Shown: positions 22,301 through 30,275 of the stretch, in pieces
Position numbering within the stretch: the stretch's first letter is position 1
Layout: each line of letters starts with the position of its first letter
NCBI RefSeq assembly: GCF_030272615.1
Contig: NC_081406.1
Span: 244,211,218-244,275,217, forward strand
From: Cryptomeria japonica
Lineage: Eukaryota; Streptophyta; Pinopsida; Cupressales; Cupressaceae
Reading direction: 5' to 3'
Length of the DNA stretch: 64,000 nucleotides
Program-made: the position numbers and the translations under genes
Notes under the pieces: generated by a model
Databases searched by the model: none
The model's input: the letters and a program-made list of their open reading frames with translations, nothing else
Told to the model about the DNA's origin: nothing

Positions 22301-23007
22301 AAGATTATGTTGATGATATTTTAGCCAAATCCATTCTTCGTATAGATCATATTAAGATCCTTCGTCAAATCTTTGAAAGAATTTGTAAATATCAAATGCG
22401 TTTGAATCCCCAAAAATGTGTCTTTGGTGTGGATAGTGGAAAACTATTAGGATTCATAGTTTCGCATCATGGGATTGAGGTGGATACTAAGAAAATAGAT
22501 GCTATTGTCAACATGCCACCTCCTAGAAATGTGTCTCAACTCAAAAGCTTACAAGGAAAGATTCAAGCTATTCGTAGGTTCGTATTTCAACTTGCAGATC
22601 GTACTTTTCCTTTTACTCAACTTCTCAAAAAGAATATCACCTTTGAATGGAATGAAGATTGTCAGCAAGCATTTGAAGATTTAAAGGTATATTTGGCTAA
22701 TCCTCCTATCCTTCAACCCGCCGAACCTTCTAAGCCCTTTCTTCTTTATATAGCTGCTTCCTCTCATGCTCTCGCAGCATTACTGGCACAACATGATAAA
22801 GATGGTAAGGAGTGTCCGGTTTATTATATAATTCATACCTTACTCGATTATGAGACCCGATATTCTACGATAGAAAGACAATGCTTGGCCTTGGTGTTTG
22901 CGACTCAGAAATTGAGACATTATCTTTTAAATTCGGAAGTCCACGTCATGGTAAAGTTTGATCCTTTGAAGCATCTTTCTCTAAAATTGATTTATCAGGG
23001 CGCCTAG
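19378..23007 (+). CDS. Element B Pol, part 1: protease, RT, first RNase H; no capsid
   Basis: 1209 codons opening 113 bases after the primer-binding site. Residues 1-250 show no capsid pattern and no zinc knuckle. The segment EYDLIEQLKATPAKISLWDL at about 252-271 is the conserved block that precedes protease in Tat-type Pol. Protease active site VDNGSG at about 349-354, with LLLGRPWIHS further on. A Gly-rich GRGFHILAKHGYHGNGCG near 608 resembles a G-patch. RT spans about 800-990 with TDFQDLNKA, AFTTPWGTFCWVMMPF and catalytic YVDD near 976. RNase H follows to about 1205. The frame ends at a TAG caused by a one-base loss near 22978-22984; downstream Pol continues at 23019 in another frame. Confidence 0.92.
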   Translation: MSDFYLQDVHVYDDVCNYVDYEYSQDELDEALDEFLNPKEAKPSFYQKLINLVTMPFRCDEKDKSNDSSQGYIPINSSTESSNMVVFNNPLYEEMSPFESNDKPFNRYDHALLDDALDDFVALSKSLNKNKTSILVNMINLNEHNKPLFEFQGACPSPTFQVPKSPLLTIQGGYDSFLTPNKPIITVQGRKPISPYSYAKRLTRESYHAVAHTYHTRNNRQPNPPPVTPVSLPNPQPTLLQAPRISQVLGKEYDLIEQLKATPAKISLWDLIQTSSAHHRMLQDALKDLNVPPPNTSSNIVSLVNSVMNPKAHIVFTQDELPISEIQHQYDPLMIVVIINDTAIRRTLVDNGSGLNVCSINLLHKMNVNTSLIEPDSRPILGFDNVAKTSLGIITLPLIVGPVTLPTPIHVMSGNLTYNLLLGRPWIHSVQVVPSTLHRQVKFIYNNKTYTLIGDTNFQACLQTSTSKGGSSKPSSFGDDSLNKITIDESSLSDDQNSLDESGAPEEDSSRLESTHKKDFDPEKVLAEDDWGSLDFNPTFVGEYKVPSRELKVEKKEEAKNQSILPEPMSNNFVATTQTSSPHTSNFEELDSLSYEKPPSLSEMADRYGRGFHILAKHGYHGNGCGTHEQGIKVPLENNLYDMIFGLGYNPYKRTKASKRPCISVNVISTSLPMQHPEYIDGDPSCACALDVFPTDDALAEFLGAYDTLPHYHHNRGFPYCLNTEAYFGKETDNDEIVKEFPQLKDTPQQSNLLMSDTIDVKMDPCNEEKVIRIGKCLDEEEQKQYADLLQEFPKIFAWTYSDMPGIDPKIVTHNIVLVPDTKPVKQKIQKMNPKVALLVKAEIEKLLEAGFICPIDYSPWISNIVAVAKSDNKIRMCTDFQDLNKASLKDDFPLPNIDMIVDSIAGHALLSFMDGFLGYNQIFINPQDQFKTAFTTPWGTFCWVMMPFRLKNAGATYQRAMTLIFHDYMHKILEDYVDDILAKSILRIDHIKILRQIFERICKYQMRLNPQKCVFGVDSGKLLGFIVSHHGIEVDTKKIDAIVNMPPPRNVSQLKSLQGKIQAIRRFVFQLADRTFPFTQLLKKNITFEWNEDCQQAFEDLKVYLANPPILQPAEPSKPFLLYIAASSHALAALLAQHDKDGKECPVYYIIHTLLDYETRYSTIERQCLALVFATQKLRHYLLNSEVHVMVKFDPLKHLSLKLIYQGA

Positions 23008-23018
23008 CTAAGTGGGTT

Positions 23019-24932
23019 ATGATGTTAACTGAATTTGACCTTAAATTTGTTTCACAAAGAGCAATTAAAGGGCAAGCGTTGACCGATCACTTAGTTGAGG
23101 CCCCTTCACCTTTCTCCTTCCCTAACCCTAAGTCTTTTCCTGACGACTTCATTCTTTGTACAGAGAAAGATGAAACTTGGGAGTTATACTTTGATGGCTC
23201 TAAGTGTCGTACGGGATCGGGGGCAGGTGTTGTTCTGATTTCTCCTACAAAGAAGTCCATTCCCTTATCTTATCGTCTCAATTTCCTATGTACCAATAAC
23301 ATTGCTGAGTATGAGGCTCTTATAGCAGGAATAAAGGCAGCCTTGGCTTTGAATATAAAACACATACATATTTTTGGAGATTCTCAACTGATTATAAGAC
23401 AAGTAACAGGACTGTATCAAGCGAAACAAGACAAATTATCACAATATAAAGACCTTGCTATCTCTTTGTTACAAAATTTTGATTCTTACACCATGGAACC
23501 TATTCCTCGAAAAGATAATCGACTTGCGGATGCAATGGCATGTGTGGCTTCTCTTGTATCTTTAGAGGACCCTGTGGTTGATCTTAAATTTGTTATTCAC
23601 AACCTTATTTCTCCGGCTATTGTAGATGATTCTAGCTTGGTGACATGTTGCGACTTTATAGACTCAGATGAATGGTATTCGTATATCGTAAGATACTTGA
23701 CCGATGATACCTTTCCTGATTCCGCCAATAGGAACACCAGGGCTAGAGTTTGCAAGTTGTCTGCTAGATATATCATTCTTTCTAATGTTCTTTACCAAAG
23801 GGGTTATAACGGTCTTCTCCTTTGCTGTCTTAACAAATCGGAAATCCCTATTGCTCTTGAAGAGGCGCATTCAGGTGCCTGTGGGGGGCATTTTGGAGGC
23901 AAATCCTTGGTTCAAAGATTGCTTCGTATGGGATATTATTGGCAAACTATGCAGCAGGATTCTTTTTCATTTGTTAAGAAATGTCATCAATGTCAACAAC
24001 ACAATAATTTGATTCATGCTCCTGCCCAAGAACTCCATTCTCAGGTAGCCTCTTATCCTTTCTCTGCATGGGGGTTGGATCTCATAAGTAAAATCTCTCC
24101 TCCTTCATCTCAAGGACATACTTTCATTATAACCGCAACAGATTACTTTACAAAGTGGGTAGAAGCCGTTCCTCTTCGCTCTACTACTGCTGAAGTGATT
24201 TGTCGATTTCTTCTAGAAAACATTATTTCTCGATTTGGGATACCTTCCACTATAATCTCAGATAATGGGACATCATTTAAAAACAAAGACGTGAAGAAAT
24301 TCCTCGAGAAATATCATATCAAACATCGATTTTCTACACCATACTATCCTCAATCAAATGGTCAAGCCGAATCATCCAATAAAATAATTGAACAAATTCT
24401 TCACAAAACCATGAATAAGCATGGTAAGGATTGGAGTACTCAGCTAATCTATGCTCTTTGGGCCTACCGAACGAGTGTACGAATTGCTATAGGCACTACC
24501 CCTTATAATCTTGTTTATGGTGCTGATGCTATTATGCCTTTAGAATTAGAGATTCCATCACTTAGAGTTTCTCTCAAAGGTATAGTAGATGATGACTCTT
24601 ATAGAGAACAAAGACTTCAACAGCTTGAGATGCTTGATGAACAACGTATAAATGCTCTTGAGCATATTCAAGCATATCACAAAACTCTACAACGAAGCTA
24701 TAATGAAAAGGTTATTCAACGTTCCTTCTCAGTAGGTGACTTAGTTCTCTATGAGAATCAGCGCAATGTGAATGTCTTACCTAAAGAAAAGGGAAAATTT
24801 AGTCCTAATTGGCTTGGGCCGTATATTGTTATTGAAGATTATAGATCAGGTGCTTACAAAATAGCGGATGTAGACGATACGCCTCTTAAAGACCCTATAA
24901 ACGCTATGCACTTGCGTAGATACTATGCTTAA
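23019..24932 (+). CDS. Element B Pol, part 2: archaeal-type RNase H and integrase
   Basis: 637 codons; the open frame actually starts a little upstream at the frameshift (KIDLSGRLAKWV is encoded in this frame). The second RNase H shows LYFDGSKCRTGSGAG, EYEALIAGIKAAL and GDSQLIIRQVTG, then RKDNRLADAMA. Integrase has an H-H-C-C region (HSGACGGH...KKCHQCQQ) and a D-D-E core: WGLDLISK, SDNGTSFKNK and QSNGQAESSNK. The C-terminal domain ends with YIVIEDYRSGAYKI and a conserved HLRRYY tail. No internal stop. Paired RNase H domains place it in the Tat clade of Ty3 elements. Confidence 0.92.
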   Translation: MMLTEFDLKFVSQRAIKGQALTDHLVEAPSPFSFPNPKSFPDDFILCTEKDETWELYFDGSKCRTGSGAGVVLISPTKKSIPLSYRLNFLCTNNIAEYEALIAGIKAALALNIKHIHIFGDSQLIIRQVTGLYQAKQDKLSQYKDLAISLLQNFDSYTMEPIPRKDNRLADAMACVASLVSLEDPVVDLKFVIHNLISPAIVDDSSLVTCCDFIDSDEWYSYIVRYLTDDTFPDSANRNTRARVCKLSARYIILSNVLYQRGYNGLLLCCLNKSEIPIALEEAHSGACGGHFGGKSLVQRLLRMGYYWQTMQQDSFSFVKKCHQCQQHNNLIHAPAQELHSQVASYPFSAWGLDLISKISPPSSQGHTFIITATDYFTKWVEAVPLRSTTAEVICRFLLENIISRFGIPSTIISDNGTSFKNKDVKKFLEKYHIKHRFSTPYYPQSNGQAESSNKIIEQILHKTMNKHGKDWSTQLIYALWAYRTSVRIAIGTTPYNLVYGADAIMPLELEIPSLRVSLKGIVDDDSYREQRLQQLEMLDEQRINALEHIQAYHKTLQRSYNEKVIQRSFSVGDLVLYENQRNVNVLPKEKGKFSPNWLGPYIVIEDYRSGAYKIADVDDTPLKDPINAMHLRRYYA

Positions 24933-25525
24933 TTCCTCATTCCTTATCATTCATCTATTTCCTTTCTCACTTCTTCAAAATTGGATAATATGTTAGCATA
25001 TCTTTGTTAGAGAAAATATAATTAAATGATGTTTTGTTTAATCTATATTGCTTCGTTCCTGACAAGCGTGTTTCTTTATGGTTTGTCTTGAATTCATTTA
25101 TGTAAATTGCAAAAGATTTACATTTTTCATTATGTTGGCATATTATTCAATGTCTTTATGTGTTAAGTTGAATCGTGTCATGTTGTGTTTAAATTCAAAT
25201 TAAATCACATTAGTTATATGATTCTTAGGCTTAACACATATTTCTTCCCTATCATCAATGTAGTACTTGATCAAATATTTTAATTAACACATGTATCAAT
25301 TTAATCATGGAGCATTGAGAAATCAATCACATGGAAATTAAATTCAGAACCTACATGTACATCTACCAAATGTGTTAGCATTAATCAAAGCAAAATATAC
25401 ATTGTTTTAGGCATTTAAGATAACACGTTTGAGACAAAGAAGCATGTATATATATATGTGTGTGGATCAATATACAAAGGTAGGTCACTATACATCCAAA
25501 ATGTGACCTACCCTACATCATAAGA
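24933..25525 (+). other. Spacer between integrase and the antisense gene
   Basis: About 590 bp of AT-rich sequence without an open frame of note on either strand. It would be the 3' untranslated part of both convergent genes. Confidence 0.5.
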
Positions 25526-28036
25526 TCATCTCCTATCCCTAGGGCTGGTGGTTGGAGAGTGACGACTAGATGCTCCCTCCTGATCCGGCCGTGCAGGTGG
25601 ACCCATAGGTGTATAGCATGATATAGATCGTGAGTGACTCCGAGAGGAACTCCTACGATCCCTATCCATAAGGATAGTGTGATACGAGGTAGCCTCGGCC
25701 TGAGCTACTGCTAGATCACGCTGTGCCTGCTGAAGGTCCTCTGATAGTGCTCGCTCTCTCTCCCTCCATATTTCTACCTGTACTCAAAATGGGGAAAACA
25801 AATCATCATGCTGACCCGCGTTCCCTTGAGGTCTATAAGCAACCTGTGAGGAACTAGGGATCTGCGCCATTGTGGAGATATCTGTCACTGCTTGCTGGAT
25901 CAAGGAACGCCACTCTTGCACATTAGCTGTAGCAGTAGAACAGATTTTGTGTTAGTACCATTTTATATCATCAAAACATTAATCAATCAATATACACCTA
26001 CTATACCTGGATCTCCCTCACGCCAGTAGGGATCGTGATATGGTAGCATCTGTGACTGGGAACTACTAGGCTCCCCACACTCGAATGATCTGTGCGTGAT
26101 AGGTACAGGTCTCCGTATCACCTCGTGTTCCCCCTTTTGGGGAATAACGGGAGGATCTAAGGCTATGGTATCATCTCTCGAATGGTGAGGAGCTACATCT
26201 GACTCCTCCTCATCATCTCTATCCTCCTCCTCCTCGTCATCATCATCCTCGTCGTCATCATCTCTATCTATGTCATCCTCCTCTACTTCCTCCTCCTCCT
26301 CTGCACTAGGCTGATCTCCTATAGGCGGATCAAGACCTCCTGCCTCCTCATGACCCTCTCCCTCCTTTGGCTCTTCCAATCTGGATCCCTGATCCTCATC
26401 TCGGTCTCCATGCCTCCATGGACCTGGATGGCCTGTTGGGTGATCTGGTGGAAAGATAGGCCCTGGGTATGTCCTCACAAACTAGGAAAGATACCTGCGC
26501 TATGCTCCGGGATCTGTGGCATAATCAGTGACCACATCCTGGTCGGACCCCTCTATATCTGTGATCTCGATATCGTCTATCATCGGTCTCGCTACTGCTC
26601 TGGGTCTGGGAAGGACTCGTGAGTGTTGAGTGTAGATGGGTACATCAACTGGAACACACTTCTCTAGCCCAAACTACCTTCGTACTCGGTCAAAGTAGAA
26701 TGGGACTATGATATGTGGATATCATCCTCTTAGTAGGCGGTTCCTCTGTAAGCATGCTAGCTGTCTCTCCATCCCATCCCATCTGTGCATCCGCAGATAT
26801 GGTCTCCATACAGTCACCTCAGCTATCAACCTATCAACCATCACTCTCCAATACAGTAAATCCCCAAATCTCCACTCGCTGGTAAGTGGATAAGCAAATA
26901 CCCTAGGTCGCTCGCTAGCCACACTCATCGGATAGCCGACAGGCCTGGTGCATGTAAAGTGCTCAAATATCCACACCTGCAGAAGTGTGCATGTCATCAA
27001 GCTGCAACCCTATCCAAAAACATACTCCTCGAGGTCGTGGTAGAGATGTGCAAGCATACTCCGACCCCAGGCGTATACTCTCCTATGTCTCTCCATAGCC
27101 CTGATGCACCATGTGAGACCCCCATGCATGTGCGTACCTCGCCTGTTAGGGCAGATAGCTATTGCAATTATGGCAATCATAAGACGTCTCATGAGGGGCA
27201 CCTCTCCTGTAGGATGTAAGAGCCAGCTGACCATGATGCGACCTCTTGTCTCACTCGGCATGACTCTACCGATGCAGTATACCTGCTCCCTCTGATGATC
27301 CTCTGCTGACCGATCAGTCGCATATGTCATGGTAGTTCCTCTGATTGGTAGGCGAAGTATGCGGTACACATCCTCAAGTGTCACTGTCATCTCCCCTACT
27401 GGAAGCTGGAATGTGCATGTGTCGGGATCCCATCGCTCCATGAGTGCCATCAGCATCGCAGGATGAAATCGAATGGCTGGCATAAGAATCATAGACCACA
27501 AACCTACTATAGACAATGTGTCTCTCTCTACCTGAGTCAGTCGAGGAATCTGATCTCACAAACTGCGAAGAATCTGCCCCGCCGTGTGCTCTCTCATGTA
27601 TGGGAGACCCTGCATTACAAAAGCATCAGTATAATCAGTAATCAATCATCTATGCCAATAATGAAAACTGACAAACATTGAAAGTTGACCCTTGCCATGT
27701 CTTGATTGGACCATGGCACCTTGAGGGGACCATGGCGCCCTTCAGGGACCATGGCGCCCCATAGGGACCATGGCGCCCTGATGGGACCATGGCGCCCCAC
27801 TGGGACCATGGTGCCCTGAAAGGACCATGGCACCTTGATGGGACCATGGTGCCCTGGGTGGGACCCAGGGTCAGATTCCAGGGCCCGCATTCGATCACAG
27901 AATATCAGAGTCAATGAAAATGCAGAAAGTCAAAGTCAAAGTTCAGTCAACTCACCTCGTCAAGTGGCTCGTCGTCGATCACGGCCTGTCGCATGATCTC
28001 AATCCTCGTGGGACGCTCTGGTCATCGTGAAGGCAT
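25526..28036 (-). pseudogene. Antisense plant-mobile-domain (MAIN-like) gene, spliced and decayed
   Basis: Three exons on the minus strand: 27956-28036 (ATG, donor GTGAG), 26007-27609 (acceptor GCAG, donor GTATAG) and 25526-25926 (acceptor CTACAG, stop TGA). Phases agree across both introns. Exon 2 carries the plant mobile domain: ERWDPDTCTFQLPVGEMTV, TLEDVYRILRLPI, a TWCIRAMERHRR helix, LLQVWIFEHF and the late FYFDRVRR block. A long Asp/Glu-rich region follows. Exon 3 encodes a Gln/Arg-rich possible coiled coil and an Arg-Ser-rich tail. At least eight in-frame stops (28022, 27556, 27010, 26722, 26674, 26500, 26482, 25784) break it, with no frameshift. The domain is known from MAIN/MAIL proteins and from copies carried by plant transposons. 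It lies opposite to Pol. Confidence 0.8.
27706..27856. repeat. Eight tandem GGACCATGG(C/T)(G/A)CC units
   Basis: About 19-bp tandem units, each with CCATGG and usually GGCGCC palindromes, lying within intron 1 of the antisense gene. The core equals the arm of the LTR hairpin modules. Confidence 0.88.
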
Positions 28037-28600
28037 GATGATGGCTATGTGGGCTCTGCTGCAATGAACAATAATCAAAAATCAACAAAGTGACAAAAGC
28101 AATAGTCACTTTCAAGATATATACTTTCATTCCTTTACCTTTACTTTCAAAACCCTAATTTTCCTCTATCATTCATTTCATCATAACTTGAGTTTGGGAG
28201 ATGCGATTTTCGAACCGTTTGTTGCGTAGGAATCATGTTTTCGTTCCCTTACTCCCTGGATGCTCCAAAATGTGCTCTGATGAAGCTTTCTTAGTGAACA
28301 TCTCTCATCAATAATCGCTCACACAATTTGTTGTAAGTAAACATGCTACCGTGTTTCACCTCCCTAATAAGCAAGCCGAAACAGGGGGGGGCATATAGCT
28401 ACTCGCAAATTTCATCACTTTCCTTAGTAAGCATTAGGTGATTTTGTGATCTAATGTGTGTTTTGTAGGGTGCAGTTCCTAACTATGTACTGCAGATACC
28501 GCTGGGGGCTTCTTTCGACAGACTTATGGATATATTCTTTTCCAAATAATGTTTACTTTCCTGTACTTTAGCTTGCATATGCACGTAGTACTCATATGAC
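28037..28600 (+). other. 3' region of element B before the polypurine tract
   Basis: No gene. It would hold the upstream region of the antisense gene. The final 120 bases share ordered short blocks with element A. Confidence 0.5.
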
Positions 28601-28601
28601 T

Positions 28602-28619
28602 GCTAAAGTGAGGGCTAAA
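28602..28619 (+). other. Polypurine tract of element B
   Basis: GCTAAAGTGAGGGCTAAA directly before the TGTAAC start of the 3' LTR. Confidence 0.85.
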
Positions 28620-30275
28620 TGTAACGTCATAAACTATACGCACTTGCTAAAGCAGTACAATTTCACACCTAGTTTAGCACCTGCCTTGGCGCAGTTTGCA
28701 TTTTGCATTGCATTTCCCCTTTAGCACTTAATTAATCAAATTAATTAGGTCTAAAGGTTCTATTTCATCATCTTCCAAATCATAAAGTCGGGCCCTTTTC
28801 ATTAAAGTGTGCCCCTTTCATTCTATTCCTCCAATGCATCACTTAATCAAAAACCCTAATTAGGTCCTATTCTGAGCTTGAGGGCTTGATTTCGAGGGTC
28901 AAACCATCTCGAAATCGCCTGTAACTTCGGGATTCGCTCTAAAATCATCATATTCGATGGCCCTGAAAATTTGGTGAAAAGTTGTCGGGACCGTGGCGCC
29001 CGGAGTGCACACGGTCCCGGACATTTTTCCCAAAATTTTAGGAGCGCGATCCAATCATAAAATAAGGCTTAACCCCAAGAAATTGGCGGGAGATTCAATC
29101 TCTAGGTCGGCCAAAAGTTGGAATTAAGACCTAGGGTTTCATACATAAGAGCTCTCTTTCTTCATTTGAAGGGATCCGAATTTTGTTTCCAGGAACCTCA
29201 TATGCAGTGAAAGAGCAGATCTTTGAAGACTTCAGCAACATTCAACATTCATCCTCTAAGCATTCATCAAATCCATTCATCCACTTAGGGCTTTGAAGGC
29301 ATTGAAGAGCAATAAGGGATCACCGACTGAAGATTGACTTGTACCCCTCCCTTGGGGTTGGGTATGATTTCATGTTGTTTTCATGTCTTTACACAAGCCT
29401 CATTATGTCACTTGCATTCATGCTTTAGATCACTTTGCATCTTGATTTGGAGCATTTACATTGTCATCTACAAGCAATTAGGGTTTACTTTCTAGGTTGC
29501 TCTAGTTTGCTTACTTGCATTTTAGGATCTTGCACACACATTAATTTTACAATACAACTTGGCTATTCGTGGAGGTGGAAATCACCAAAGTGGGGGTTTG
29601 ACTAAGGCAAAACCCTATATGGCCGCCCAAAACACCTTTTCAGATATAAGTGCAGATTTCGGGATTCAGACGACGCCGTAAGTTGCAGATCCGAAAGAAG
29701 CAGACGGAGATCGAACCCTATATCAAGTTTCAGCACAAAAGATGAGGATAGGGGCGTGGGGTGCCCTGGTCCTACCAGGACAGGGACGCTAGGCACCCTG
29801 GTCCCTGGGACAGGGGCGCTGGGTGCCCTGGTCCCCCTGTCAGATAGCAAGTTTTGGCAGTTCGGACAGTTTTCCAAGTTGCAAAACAACAGTTTCAGGT
29901 GCAGTTTCAGGAATAGAATCAGGACAGTGGCGCTCGCGCCCCCATCTCAAACATTTCCACTCAGATTTTGACTCTGGGTATGCATTTGCATTCTTGTCTT
30001 ATCTTTGTGTTTACAACTTTCAATAGTTTAAGTTCAATTCTGCAATCTTGTTATTAGTTCATACTTGCACTTTGGGGTTAGGGATTGAACTTGCATCATT
30101 TTATCTTTCAATTACAACAAAGGAATAGAAACCCTAATAGGTAGCCCGTGGCTCTCTCTTTCACAAAAAGAAGTAGCCAATTGTGTGATACCTCTAGGCT
30201 CTTTCGTATTCCGCAATGTGTGTCAAAAGGTAGGATTAGGACATGTTAACCTAGTCTCGCTTTTTCCCCTACACA
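28620..30275 (+). repeat. 3' LTR of element B
   Basis: 1656 bp, same termini as 17603-19244. It is longer partly because it has three rather than two GC-rich dyad units at about 29750-29845. Confidence 0.94.
28966..29039 (+). repeat. GC-core hairpin module in 3' LTR of element B
   Basis: Best-preserved copy. CGGGACCGTG at 28986-28995 pairs perfectly with CACGGTCCCG at 29010-29019 across a 14-nt loop, and AT-rich outer arms (AAAATTT...AAAATTTT) extend the pairing to about 30 nt with few mismatches. Confidence 0.85.

Larger units (their letters stand above)
17603..30275 (+). mobile_element. Element B: Tat-type Ty3/gypsy retrotransposon, nested
   Basis: 12.7-kb element on the plus strand inserted into the copia 5' LTR. 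TAGGG is duplicated at 17598-17602 and 30276-30280, and joining the flanks restores the sequence seen in the other copia LTR at 11617-11630. LTRs are 17603-19244 and 28620-30275. A primer-binding site, a long protease-RT-RNaseH frame, a second RNase H plus integrase frame, a 3-kb 3' region with an antisense gene and a polypurine tract follow in order. The extra archaeal-type RNase H is a known mark of the Tat lineage. No capsid or zinc knuckle is visible before the protease. Confidence 0.94.

Noticed and set aside
22978..23007. Programmed ribosomal frameshift between the two Pol ORFs
   Set aside because: It falls inside the RNase H connection rather than at a domain border used for recoding, and a one-base loss explains it fully.
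26350..27681. Plus-strand ORFs of 60-90 codons in the 3' region of element B
   Set aside because: They mirror the antisense plant-mobile-domain exons; the minus strand carries the recognisable domain and splice signals.
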